Assembly (NCBI GenBank): GCA_050084515.1
Contig: CM114271.1
Coordinates: 68,572,001-68,636,000 of the forward strand
DNA from: Blasia pusilla
Lineage: Eukaryota; Marchantiophyta; Marchantiopsida; Blasiales
Reading direction: 5' to 3'
DNA: 64,000 nt
Both the position numbers and the translations under genes were made by a program. Shown here one piece after another: positions 22,469 through 36,000 of this stretch (position 1 is its first letter; every line of letters starts with the position of its first letter). The notes beneath the pieces are model-generated. The model searched no databases. It was not told the DNA's origin and saw only the letters and a list, made by a program, of their open reading frames with translations.

Positions 22469-23021
22469 GGTCATTGAATGATGTCAGAGGCCATGGGTAA
22501 ATAGCGGGGATCATGTACATGGTATGGTCCCCATGTAAGTCTCATGAACATTACCATGCCATGGGGATGTCGTAGACGGATATCCGTGGCGGTCTGGTGG
22601 ACACAGTATCCCGGAGAAGGGTCGATTGACGGGGGGCGGAGAAAGCACGTCGGGGTAATATGGGGTTAGAAATTAGTAAGTGACTTGCGGGTGGGTTAGG
22701 AGATAACGGGTAGGTTAGGGCGCTTGGGGTTTCCGAATTAGTGGGAGCCCCTAAGCCCGGAGCAATTAGTGCTCCGGGCTTTGGTAATATCGCTCTCCAT
22801 TATCGCGTGGCTCCCTATGGAGCCCGCCTACTCCTCCCGAACTTCTGTCCTGTTCTGAACAAGAAGGTGGGAGCACGCATATGCGGTTGCTCCTACCTTC
22901 TTGGCTCCTCCCACACCTTCACCCGAACTTCCGGCCTTAATGGGCCTCTCTCCTTCCACCCATCTAGGATGCCCGGCCCTATGGCGCCATTAAGGTGACC
23001 CTGCACTAAGGACTCGCTCCC

Positions 23022-24310
23022 ACCAGGGTCCGGGTAGTTTTCTGGCGAGAACCGGTACATTTCTGTCATCTACTGACGAAAACGGTAAATTTTGATATTT
23101 TCTTGAATCTGTTCAATTAAAGAGATACAAATACAAAGGAGAATCCTGTATTTTTCCGGTTTTTGGCCGTTGATTTGCAAAGTGAATCGGAAATTTTAAA
23201 TTTCTTCCGGCTAGGTCAACACGTAACCCCGGTTCTCCCCGGACATTGGCTCCCACCTCCCAAGCGCTCCCTCGTGCGTATCTGCCCCTTGATACCCAGT
23301 ATGTACGTGGCAAGAGCCATAATGGTTGTCCTGTGTTCTTGGAACTCCTCACTTCCTTACCAGCGCTTGTCAAGGATTTTTATGAATACCGGTAGCTTTC
23401 CGAGAGAACTCTCAAGGTAGTCAACAATTTCTCCATTCTAGCCGGTTTTTTTTTTAAATTTAACAAAGAAAACTCACTTTTCTCGTCGGAAATTTTCCAA
23501 AACTTTCACATTTGAACCAGAAATTGCACGTTCTCAACCGGCTGCTTTAACAAAGAATGCTGGTTCTTGCCGAGCATTGTTCCTTACCCCCCTGAAACTC
23601 TTGTCGCTGCTCGCGCACTTCCAATGTTACTACTCCGAACCCGATCTGGCCCTCCTTAACTGCATGCTAGCCCTATAGCACCATACGTATGTGCCTAGCA
23701 TTGGCGTCTCCAACCGCCTAAGCCCGCCGGAGAAGCCCATTTGCCTGGGCGCGCTGCAAAGCTATGGAGACCCGTTGCCTATAAGACAATATAGCAGAGG
23801 CTAAGGACAACCCACGACTGGAGATGATGGGCGCAACCTCTCTCCCATCACCCCGTACATCTCAATGGCTAGGGGGATAAATCGATGTCCGTCATGAAGT
23901 CGACTATAAATGTGGGTCTTCTTGACCGCCGCCGCCGCCGCCGCTCCTTGTAGCAATCTCCCTTGTGCTACCACTTGGGCTCGCACCGCCTGCCCAGCCG
24001 CTCACACCTAACACTCCGACATAACATGCGCGACCTAACTCTAGCCAACCCTGGCGGCTACGACCTAGCCTGACGGTCTTTACCAGGGTCCGGGTAGTTT
24101 TTTGGCGAGAATCGGTACATTTCCGGTATCTATAGACAAAAACGGTAATTTTTGATATTTTCTTGAATCCGGACGCCTAAAGAGATACAAATACAAAGGA
24201 GAACCTATGTATTTTGCCGGTTTTTGGCCGTTGATTTGCAAAGTGAGTCGGAAATTCTAAATTTCTTTCGGCTAGGTCAACACCTTACCCCGTTTCTCCC
24301 CGGACATTGG
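23022..24310. repeat. 228-bp direct repeats about 1.06 kb apart
   Basis: Copies at 23022-23249 and 24082-24310 begin ACCAGGGTCCGGGTAGTTTT and end CCCCGGACATTGG, with roughly 88 percent identity by eye. The sequence between them is GC-rich and codes for nothing I recognise. It includes a CCG-type trinucleotide run near 23927-23945. Ends do not read TG...CA, so this may be a segmental duplication and not a miniature LTR element. Confidence 0.8.
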
Positions 24311-27300
24311 TCTTTACTTGATAGCCCCCCTGGCTACAAGACCTACTCCAACTCTTTTTGTTTCCTCGCAGTCGCTCGCAAACACCGGTTGCCACACGTC
24401 ACACTAAACTCTACTGCTGTCCCCTCTCAACCCGCACCAACGAGATCCGAGAAAAAATGCACATTGCTTCTGCGTACAACCTTCTGAACAGAAAAAAAAA
24501 ACACACAAAATGCCACACTCACGTCTCCAAGGGCTCCCGAACCGAGGCAACTCGCCTGCCTACTTGCAAACAATGAATTCCCCCATGCCCTCTCGCATCT
24601 TTCTCATATAAAATCAAGAGTAGTAAAAATGGCTCACCCAGACTAAAATCCCACTCATGAATCTACATCGGCATATCGAACCACATCCACACTCTACTAT
24701 GAGAGAATCCGGATGCTAGCACCCTAACTCCTACATATCCACACACGTCTACGCAAGAGAGCCACTCCTAAGGCTCAACATGAGAAAGATGGCTTGGGAA
24801 AGCCATCCTCCTCACCCTTATACCCTTAGAAAGAGCCAAAAGGCTCTTCTCCCATAGATAGCCCTACAAATGGTAACCTGCGTGCACAGGTTACCGGGTG
24901 ACCGTTGACTCGGTCATCGGGTCCCTTGACGGACTAAGACCAAAAGAGGGAAATCGCTATAAACGACGTTCGTGACACAACAGACATGTCGCCAAGCTCA
25001 TCCGACATCTCGGGACAAAGTTACAACCGAACAGCCGACTGACTCTCTATGCCCTCGACGCGATAGAACTCTACCTACGTCGAAATAAGATGTGACACCA
25101 TCCAACATTTTTGCTCTTAGCATCCTAGAGCAACCTGATCACCAACAAGGGGGACGATTATAGATATTTTGAGGTATTTAGATGCCACGAACAAGTATGG
25201 CATTTTGTGTGTTTGTGCTTGTAGTTGGTGACAACGATGTATGTTCGATGATAGCCTCAATAGTTCGAAGATGAATTTTTTACGCCTTCGATAATCTAAG
25301 AGAACCAGTTTCCTGATATTTTTTGACTTATTTGAATCTATATTGAGGAACTTTTTATTTCACATAAGTTTTTATTAATTAAATAGTTACATTTAGACTT
25401 TGGGAAGTGGCCCTTGATCTCCTACAACAATCAAGATCCAAGGAGATAACTTGTAAGCATAGGTTACCGTGGGAAAAGCATGGACAAGATAAGGGATACA
25501 TCCAAATAAACAAATCATTGAAGCTTAATTTTTTGTTTGATAAACCTCTTAACATGAGGTGGAGGAACTATGATCCTTCTTGCGTTATGAGTAATCCAAG
25601 CCTTTTATTAAGAGAGGGTTTAGGGAACACATGACAAAGATGAAGATTGTGTGAGAGATTAGAGTTATTTTGGAGATATTTTGGTAGATGATCATGTCGA
25701 TATTTAGATGCCGTGTGTCAATATGATATCTTGTATGTATGTGCTTGTATTCGATGAGAATGATGTATGCTATCATGGTTATGTGACAATGTAATATAAA
25801 CATGACAAGTATATGACATCATTTTGCAATAACAAGAGAGTCCTTGTATTATAGGGTCCTGAAAATAAAGGTTCTTCCCAACATTGATGAAAATTTTGAT
25901 TGGAGCGAACCAATGGTTATTGAGGGCTTGCCTTAAATGCTTGGGGAATCTGCGAATAGAATGGCCACAATATGAGTTCATAATGGATATCCCAAAAGTT
26001 GGCAGACGCCCTGTTTGACTTTGCACCGCCAAACATAATATATGCCAATGTCATGTTTATATACAAATACTAATTTGTATAAATCTAAGACAAAGCCAAA
26101 GTTGGCATATGATATACAGCAATGCCATGTTTTTATACAAAGTCAAATTTATATACATCTAAGACAAAGCCAACATTGGCAAATGTCATGTTTGAGGCTG
26201 CAATGTCGAACATGACATATGGCTTTGTCGAAAATATATATATTTGATGGATGACTCACCGTGAGGCCACATTCTTAGCTGCGAAAAGATGCCATAAAAT
26301 TGGTTTGCTTCTGGAGAATTTCGGAATTAGGAAGGCCCAACCATCAACTAAGGCGTCCATGTATTCAATAGCTCGAACATAAAGATTTTATGGCAGATAT
26401 AATAGATGAATTTGAAACACATGATAGATGAAACACAAACAACCTCGGTATGTGATTAGCTAGGCTAGCCTTTTTATTGTTGGTTGCTTCATTATCGTAG
26501 GTTCTTTTTGATATACACATTATACACCATATATTTTTAATCTTTAATCAAGCTAGGAGCTAATCAAATAACCAAGGAATCCAGCTGAGCAAGCGTTGGG
26601 GATCTTGAATCCGATTGAAGGAGCTTGCACAACAGATGAGTTCGGCGAAGTGCACATCTGAGATCTCTCCTCCCCCAATCCACTCGCGGACCTTAACGGA
26701 GGTACAAGAGAATAAGACCAATCATGGCGATCGCTGTCAGCCCCTTCCGGCTTGAAGAGCATTCTGCACTGGTTAGAAGATATCAAAGCCACAATGCATT
26801 TTCTTTGTAGGAAAGGCACTATGGGTCTTCTAAGCCCTTTAAAGGATATAACTTTAGTGAAGATGTTCCAATAAGGTTTTGGCTAAAGCCTACTATTTGA
26901 TAGAGATGGAGACACATCGTAAGGTATAACGGTCAGGTTGTGTAGTCCGGCGTGAGGTAAATACGTGTTTACTAGGTTCAAGACAGAACGGGCACGTTCA
27001 GGCTGTGAAACCCCGAAAAAACTGGGTTGGGTGGCACGATGTGCAGACTCAGGAGGCAGGCACACTTTTGTCATGACGCAGCGAACTAGGGGCATTTTCC
27101 TTCACAATCAAAAGCCAACACACATTTACAGTTTCTAAGTCGGGAGATGTATCCCGTGCCTCGTAGGCTCGTTAAAGATTACTTACGTTACAGGAAATTC
27201 ATGGGCACTTCGTTCAAAGTCAAAACGTATCACTTTTAGTCCACCTCAGCCAGTCTAAGTCTCACATTCGAATCCTTGTTCAGGAGAAGAGGTATCGACT

Positions 27301-27311
27301 GTTTATTCGAT
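24311..27311. other. Intergenic stretch downstream of the callose synthase gene
   Basis: No gene is supported. Diverged short repeats occur at about 25160-25260 and 25690-25770 (GATATTT...TTTAGATGCC..., then GTGCTTGTA). A diverged ~75-bp unit with AATGTCATGTTT and ACAAAGCCAA repeats three times across 25999-26240. The part nearest 27311 should hold the 3' UTR of the callose synthase gene. Confidence 0.5.
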
Positions 27312-30300
27312 TTATGCATTCGCATTTGGTCGATTTCCCGCAAGAATCAAAGATATTTCCAGTCCCCGACTGAAGGCCTGGTTGAAAACCAGTCTCGTCT
27401 GGAATGTTGACACGAATGGGAACCAAGATAGGAACGCAATGGGAGTGAAAATGATAGCACCCATAATGGCGTCGTAAAGACGGAAACCACTGCGAACAGA
27501 ATTCCAGAGACCTAAACGCTCCACGATAGGTCTCACTGCTAGGCAAATCTGCATATAGAAAAGCATGGATGATTATTAGTGCAAAGAGGAAGGCTACACA
27601 AGAACGACGCTCAAGAGATTTTGAATTCGCTGCCATTCACAAGCTGAATTTCAGCTCAACAAAAACTAATCGGACAAACCACGATCTGACCATGGACACA
27701 CCAACGAGAACAGTGGATATTATACCATAGATGCTACATGAGGTGTGGCTCCAGCTTACTAGGAAGGGTAGAAAGACCTTCCATAATTCATCACCTTTTC
27801 AGCATTGTATCACTGCGGAAGGTTGTAGCTACAGAAGACAGAACAACGAATTGGATGTGAAAACTCCACTCACCGAAAGCAATCCCCACCCAGTGGGAAT
27901 GAAGACAAGTACTGTCGCAAAACAGTCACCAACAGACAGGTTCGTATAAGCAATGGTCACTACTATAGCTGCAAGGAGTGCCAAGAACAATCCTCCTTGG
28001 AAAAGTCTTAAGAAAAGCTGAAAATTGATCGACGACTTGTTGGTAAACGTAAATATCTGCAGGAAATCCCTCAAATGTCAGTCCATCAAGCTAGCAAGCA
28101 CCTTGCCCTTCCCACGTTTCAAAAGTGATGGAACATAGACATGGTTTACATGTAGTGAACTTTCATACTTCGTGGCCTACCCCTACTCAGATCTAGACAC
28201 CCTAAAAAGAAGTTTATTTCATGTGAGATTCTGCTAGCGGGTGCACAAAGTAGTCAATTTTGTACTTTGCAGTCCGTGCAAAGATTCTAATAATGAATCT
28301 CGCACAGGACTGAGACGCGATATACGGACCTGGAATAACATAATCAATCCAATGAACACTAGCCATGAGTATCCATAAACCTGCAAAAAAAATAGCGAGA
28401 TATAGACGTCAATGCATCTTTCCGCCCAAACCGCTTACATCCTACCCAGAATAAACACGACGTGAATGAAAAATATTTCAACATGAACTGCTTTCTTTGA
28501 TCCCAGAACATTTGAGGATGGTTCACTCTCATGACAGCTTTACTACATGGAGCACCTCCAAAGGCCCAACGCTCATCGACCCACAATGTGCCCAAGGGCC
28601 TTACTGCTAGACCAAAATCAGACGAATTCGTCCAGTCAAATTTACAATAGATGAGTTTCATTCGGGGTCATTCTCCCATCGACTGGGAGGCAATCAATTT
28701 TGAAACATTTCCATACGTGATTGGGTAAAGCCAAAAAACTGCAACCTCACCAATACCTTCTAGACAATACGAAGGATATTCGCAAATGATGGGACAAGGC
28801 TTTCAACTTACAGATAGGCTTGTTGTTGAACCAGAAACTTGCAGAGAATAGACAACGCCGTATTGGAAGAAGAAGAAGCGCAAACTCAAAATGATCTCCC
28901 AAATCCGTCCGCCAAGAGTTCTAATGTGCGCCTGCAAGATTATGCAAGTGATAGGCCACATTTTCAAAAAAGATCCTCGCCATAAGCCCGCAGGGCTGCC
29001 CAACACCACTGAAAAGGTCATTTCAGCAAGTCGCCACATCTGTGATGAGCTTCCTCGACAAAAAGGGGAAATCACCACATATATTGCCCATCAAGGAGGC
29101 CAGCATTCAAAGTAAAAACTGGCAGTCTTGACCATTATGCTACGTGTGGGGACGAGACAACCGATAAATAAGTTCCAATTGAGCTTTCCCTGTCACACGG
29201 TATGTATAATCTACTTCCCGCAGCAACATGCAACACTTCCTTGAAATATGTTGAGTGAGGAGACATAAAATCTTGAAACCACAGAGCATGGCGATTTCTG
29301 ATGGTGCTCATAACCATAGCAAATGGAAATACTCTCTCGGAATTCAGAGAATTTGACCAATTCATGCATGCAAGAGTAGTGGTTGCAACCAGCAAAAAAA
29401 TAACCCCACCCGCGGATGTCAATCAATGGTCAAAAGTAACTCATAAATATTCTCAACTCTTTGAAAGAACGACAAGTACCTGCTCGTCCTCCCACCAAGA
29501 CTCCCAACTCTCATTCCCTTTGACTGCAATACCTCCTTTGTAGAAAAGCCAGTTGGTCCAATCATCAAAATCCTCGACAGTCCTGGATAATACATATGTC
29601 AACCGCATGAGGTGTATGATCCAAATTCTTTATTCAACACCCTTTCCAAGACCCATCAAACATGCCCTCCTGAAGGGTTACGCATGACTGCTGCTCTTCG
29701 CACCAGCGTGAACTGCACATTATTGAATGAATTCTGCTCTGTAACCCTAAAGGAATTCATACATAGTTGCAGTGATCATTATTCAGTGATGGACAGAAGT
29801 GTATGATTGGCGTTACTTTTGCCATTCAAAACCTGCCGGATTGAAGATATAGGGCGCAAAGAGCCAAGATAGTGCCATAAACCAACTGCTAAATGATAGA
29901 AGAATATACGCAATTCCTGTATTATTTTCTCCATATGACGCATAAACGATGAGCAACGTAGAAATCTCCAACCTGGAAACATCCCACAGGTGAGAAACCA
30001 AAAAAATTATCTCACGCTTTCGCAGACTTAAACATCCATTTCCAGATGGCTCATCCCAGTATTATTTAAAATGCCACTCACTAAATAGATCTCTATGAGG
30101 AGATTCCATAACCGCTTGTAGAAAGTGACTTTTTCTGTTTGTTAGAAACCTTTTGTTAGAGACAGTTGTCTCTAATTTTCAGCTAGATCCTTGGAGCTTA
30201 GGGTAGGGTCCTGAATGTTAGGGCTAAGGAGATGGATTATTGGTAGTAACAAGGGGAATGTTGCGATTTACGGAATGAAACTAAGGTAATCAGCAAGGCT

Positions 30301-33022
30301 AAGTCAGAGCTGAGGCTTTCCACCCAGGACCAATGCAATTGAAGTGGTGGTCACTCACGTTGGCTGCTCATTAAGTGGCCCATGAGATTCAGTCATTGGG
30401 CTAGTAACTCATCCCCCTTGACTCAGCAAGCTATTAACACGTCAGAGGGATATTAGTGGTGCTTGTTTTTAACAGGACACTAGGTGGATGGGGATTCAAG
30501 AGTTGTCCTTGCTTCCCACTGACGTTCTCCGTTCTGCTAGGACTGGGGTGCGTTTAGAGAAAGATAAGTATTTAGAATGCACTACATCCATTAATCAACA
30601 TGCGTGCACAAATCAGCCGGGAAATATGCTGAATAAGCACCAACAATAGTTGCTCCTGTCCCCACATTGTACAGTAGGGAAGACAAGTGTGAATAGATCA
30701 TTATAACTGCACTCTCATCTAAATTTAGGAACACCTGTTTGAGATAATTTAATCAGCACCTTCCATCCATCTCTTCAACGACACTGGTATAAATGTTTCC
30801 AATTTGTTACCTTGTTCTGTCAGGGCTAATCTGCTCCATTACTCTCCACCAGGATGCCGTTATAGGAAGGTACTGGATCATTTCGAGTGCTCAGCTCTTT
30901 AAACCTGTGTCTCTTGTGTATGAGCTTCCTATAGCTTGTGTTGCAAATACTTCTTGTCCCAAGATTAGCAAGAGTGCTCTTGGTGTGTATTTTTCTGTTT
31001 GCTGTGAGGTTCAGAGGGTGGAAAAGACGTGGCCTTAGAGACTACTATTCCTTGCTGCGAGTTAGCATTATCGGAACCTGTGTAGGCCCAAGCTTCTTCT
31101 GTCTCCAGGGTATCTAAGTCTCTCTATTCTCTAGATGGAGGTTCTCTAAATAAGGGTATAGATTTACAGATTAAGCATATTTCCAACATTCTTATCTACA
31201 GGGACTTTTGCAGTGTACTCTAAGAAAATGGCACAGTTTTATGCCAATTGTATTACTACAACATGCCATTCTGTGCTCTAAAGTAATGTCAACTGGGACA
31301 TGAGTTACAAACCCTAAAACTTACGCTTTTGTGAAGTGACTCCGTGAGTAAAGTCGATAATTGTTAGCAAAAGAAATATGCTGAACCACAAAACCTCGCC
31401 CTGTTGCTTGATACTGTAAGACATATGACACATAGCAATCAGCAAAACATATTAACTGGAAAGAAGAATCCATGGACACAGATTCTACACCTCCTATATG
31501 CTCTATGTAGATTAAAAGTCCCAAAGTTCATTAGCAATACAAACAAAAGACTTCTGAAAGGGACCATCAAATCCATGCCTTTGCACCACCATGAAGGACT
31601 GTTCGACCGAAGTAATGTGTCTTGGTTCCAAGAGAGAAAGTGAAAAAGACGGAACAAAGCTGGAGTTGCATGGTTATGAAGCTGATCATAGCCTGCAGAC
31701 AGGACAAATATTGCCACAATGTGAGCAAGACTATTGCTCTGCTCAGTGGATAGAGTCATGAAGGTCACTAGAATTCAACTCTCTCAGAGAATTATGCTTG
31801 AATTTTAGGAAAACCCCTAAAGAATGGTGTATGTAATTGGACAGGAAACACTACATTCAAAAGCATGAGAGAAATTCCCACCTTCAAAACACCCTGTTCA
31901 AGAATAAAATTCATAATCATAGGCACAGCCGTGAAGACACCAATTTGAAGCAAAAACTGCGTATTCAGTGCAGACTCCAAAGCTCTATTATTGTTCAAGT
32001 TTGCATAATCTTGTATTTGCTTATCCATTCCTGAAAGAGCCTGTCATTATTCATAGCCATAAATGCACATATTTCAGATCATTGGGTTGCAAACCCAACT
32101 ATTTGTCCACATCCCAACACAGCTAAAATATCTCATAGGTAGTGTTGTAAAACATAGTAACTTGGAGTTTACTATAATGAAAAGTAACTGATAGAATTAC
32201 TATAGTAACTTAGTGTTTTACCACAGTAAACAGTAATTTCCTGTTACCATAGAGTTACCTCAGTAATTCTGACAATTACAATGGGCGGCAGGCCCTAACC
32301 CTAAGACCCTAAAACCTAGAAACTCATTCTCTTGGCTGCATATAACCCTCTGAGGGTGCCCTGCGAATTTACATTTCTCTTACACCTTTCTGAACACAAC
32401 TCTCTGAGCTGAGGAGGTGATTGAGAAGCACTGAGTGTGCTTTGCTTACCTGAGTGGATTGTGCTTCTGGCCTTAGTAGTTCAGTGTGCTAAGCACTGAG
32501 TGTGCTGCTGCTTAAAGACTGAGAGGTCTGCTGACTTGAGGAGTTCAGTGAGTCTTGTGATACAAGGTGTCTAGTAGTACTAACCTGAGTGGTTGCTATT
32601 GAGATGTCTACTGCTGCTAACCTGAGTGGTTGCTATTGCACTAAGTGTGCTTGAGAATGCAAGGTAATCTGGTGATGCAGGTTGTCTAGCTCTTTCTTCT
32701 ACAATCTAACCTGAGTGGTTGCTATTGCACTAAGTGTGCTTGTAATAGCTAGGTTGTAGAGAAACTCTGATATTCTAAAAGGTAGGAATTGTGCATCCTT
32801 ATGGGAAAAACCCACACATACCTCTTCAGTAATCTACAATCAAGAAGTTGTTCTCCAGATCCTGGCGAGCATGCACGTACACGAATGAAATGCCAAAGAG
32901 CTATCAACATTCAACACAACTAATCTACCTAGAAACCCCTCTACCAGATTCGAGGTTACATTTGTCAAACTTACCAAATACGCTTTCCCATACAGGAACG
33001 CATACACAACCAAAGTTGTCAT
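27312..33022 (-). CDS. CalS: Callose synthase exons, C-terminal membrane block and stop
   Basis: The exons encode VVYAFLYGKAYL, then ALSGMDKQIQDYANLNNN, ALNTQFLLQIGVFTAVPMIM, TMQLQLCSVFFTFSLGTKTH and YFGRTVLHGGAK|YQATGRGF. Then come NYRLYSRSHFTKA, ISTLLIVYASYGENNTG, WLFAPYIFNPAGFEWQK, DDWTNWLFYKGG, ESWESWWEDEQ and LRFFFFQYGVVYSLQ. The last exons give VYGYSWLVFIGL, FIPTGWGLL, RLGLWNSV, FTPIAFLSWFPFVSTFQTRL and FNQAFSRGLEISLILAG, ending with a TAA stop at 27312-27314. This is the normal C-terminus of the family. The junction after HGGAK uses a GC donor. Confidence 0.92.
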
Positions 33023-36000
33023 CTGCAGCTCAGCATTTCCAATCACATTTGTAAATATCAGCACCAATTACAACCTAAAAAGAGTGGCGCACTAGAACCA
33101 AATGAGCTGATTCACAAAAGTGATTAAATTCATCATTTTCCTTTACCTCAGATATGCAGGAGGTTACATGTAATAGTTTAGACATACCTCCCAATATTTT
33201 CAGAGTTAGGAACCCCCATCTCTTAGGTTAAATATCCAATTAGTGTTTGATATCTCTTAAGATTGGGTGGAGGATATTGCTTGAAAACCTTAGCGTGACT
33301 CGACCTTCTGACTGTATAAAACTATCCTGCTGGGATTAAAAACCAAATTCCCTGATTTACAGCTCAGCTCCTCTTGTGATCTAAGTTCCAATATGGAGAT
33401 GATCAGAAACAGAAAGACTGCCCTCAGATCTGCATTGAATATCACTAAACAGTGATTCACCAAAGAGCTCATCAACATCAACATCTGCTAATCATTCCCA
33501 CCAGTCTCAGCTCTCTCTACAAGCAGGTTGTCCAGAAAGAAACTGGGAAATCTGCTTCCAGAAAGAAATTCCTTGCAAATTAAGAAAGTAAAAGTTGAAA
33601 ACAAGTTCCAAGCATTACCAGAGTCGTTACGTAATAGCCCACTGAAGTGTAGAAGAATGACATCATTCGAAAGAAATCAAAAAGTTGCCCAAGTCGGAAA
33701 ACATCTCTGCTCAAAATTTGTTCACCATTTCCACCCGAAACCTTCGCCTCAAACATAGCAATTTGATTGAGACCAACATCTCGCCCTTTCCCAACCTAAC
33801 AGAAATGCATGGCACTTTCAGATCCCTTGATGACATGAAGGCGATTCTCAGGTCAACACCAAATCACCTTCTTACTCACATCACATTGACACAAAAGAAA
33901 ACGCCGGGGGAGTAAAAATATACAGTAACCAACTAACCTGAATATACTCGTGATGGGTGATGTTACCCTGACGAAGGGTAGAATTGAATCCTGTTTCAAG
34001 TTGAAAAAGCACGTCAAACGACTAGTTCAAGTTCTAGTTGCACCACTACATGTCAAGTGTATTGCATAACATCATACTGTACGGAAACATTCAAGAGTTT
34101 ACACTAAGATGAATAATTCTGAATCATGTTGTAAATTATGCTCTGAAAAAAGGGTTTGAAACTAGGAGTAGATACACCTTCATTTTGGTTTGAAGTTAGT
34201 TTCAAGTCTCTTTTTGTGGCTAATTTACGAGTCTTTCCCTCTAGAGAAACCTCTAATTCTGCACCGCATTATGTGCAGAATGTTGAAATTTGTTAATATC
34301 TAGTTTAGTCATGCCCTAAAAGTAGTTAGTCAAATACTAACTTAGTTGGATACTAATTTAGTTAGCTAGAGATAACTTTGTGTTCCTCTATCTTCTTAGG
34401 GTAACCTTGAATTAGGGCAATTCTCGAGTTAGGGCTAGCCACCATCTGATATTTAGGGTATGGATCTGTTCAAGAAGATCCAAGGGCCAGAAGTGCTCAC
34501 CCTCATGTATATAATGTCTCTCTTTAGAGAGCAGAAGCCAATTCTACAGCATGCACAGTTTTGGTGAGGACTCCTGAGGCTCTTGGTCCTGCTGCAGAGT
34601 GATCAGAGAGTAGGAAGAGGAGATTGAAACTAATTGCTGTGCTTGCTAGAGCCTCACTGGAAGGCAGGTTGTTTTGTCTAGTATCCTGATGGAGATTTTT
34701 TGTGCTCGATGAGGTGAGCCATGTCTGATCTCTGAGCTGGTGACATGTGAGGACCTGTAGTGTGAGTGCAAGGTGTGACTGTGTAGAATCCTTCTTAGTA
34801 TCTCTTAGATAGTAAGAAGAGTCACATCATGGTAGGGCTCTGATTTGGCAATAGAGATAGGAACTGATTTGCTGATTGTGTACAAGCTGAAATCATGGAT
34901 GGTCTACATATTTCCAACTAATTTTCATGTACTGTCAGTTCTGACCTGCTCCATTGTTGAAACATTCACTTTTCACCGGGATGTTGCTGCAGCAGGGAAC
35001 TAAATCATCTCAACTGTTCGGCTCGTTTCTACGTTTGTATGCTGAAAATGAGCTTGTTGTAGCTTGTGTTGCAACTATTTCTTGTGTGTTTTCTATCTGA
35101 TCAGAGCATCAGAGGGTAGAATCGTGCAAGGAAGAGGCCTTGACGTGGCCTTAGGCCTCCTATAACTAGCTCAGAGTTGTTGAAAATTATTAATATCTAG
35201 TTAATTCATGGCCTAACAGTCATTAGTCAAATACTTAGCTGGATATTAAATTAGTCAACTAGAAATAACTTATAGCTCTTCTATCTTTTTAGGGTAATCT
35301 CGAATATGGGCTATCCATCATCAAGTATTTAGGGTATGGATCTGTTCAAGATGATCTAAGGGTCAGATATGCTTGCCCTCATGTACGCCTTGTCTCTGCT
35401 TAGAGTCAGAAGGTAATTCTCCAGTATGTACAGCTTTTAGTGAGGACTCCTGACACTCATGCTGTGTTGTGAAGCACTGGCCCTGCTACAGAGTGATCTG
35501 AGAGAAGCTAGAGGAAATTGAGATCAAGTTCTGTGTTTACAACAGCGTCAGAGGGAAGCATGTCATTTTGTCTAGACAGCTGATGGAGATTGTTTGTGCT
35601 CAGTCATGTGAGCCATCTGTGATCTTTGAGCCATGAGGATCTGTGTTGTGAGTGCAAGGTGTGACTATGTAGAATCCTCCTTAGGATCTGATAGATAACA
35701 AGGAGAGTCGCATCATGGTAGGGCTCTGATTTGACAAGTGAGTTAGAAGCTGATTTGCTGATTGTGTACATGCTGAAATCATGGATGGGTGAGCTGATGG
35801 TAGTTCTGACTTTGTACAAGGAGATACTTCTGCTGGTCAATCTTTTTCAGATCATCCCTGGAAACTACCAAGGCTTATGTTTTCTTTGTGTCAACCATGT
35901 CTCAGTCCCTCAACCCTCTAGATTTTCAAGACAAAAAATTACCAACTGAGAGGAAGGACTTCTACATGGGGCTAACATGCAAGATCATTAAATCCCTACT

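Noticed and set aside
23022-24310. Called as an LTR retrotransposon
   Set aside because: Ends lack TG...CA, no primer-binding site or polypurine tract, so kept only as a direct repeat.
26553-27095. Two minus-strand frames just 3' of the callose synthase stop
   Set aside because: No motif, and they lie after the normal C-terminus of the gene, likely 3' UTR or old repeat.
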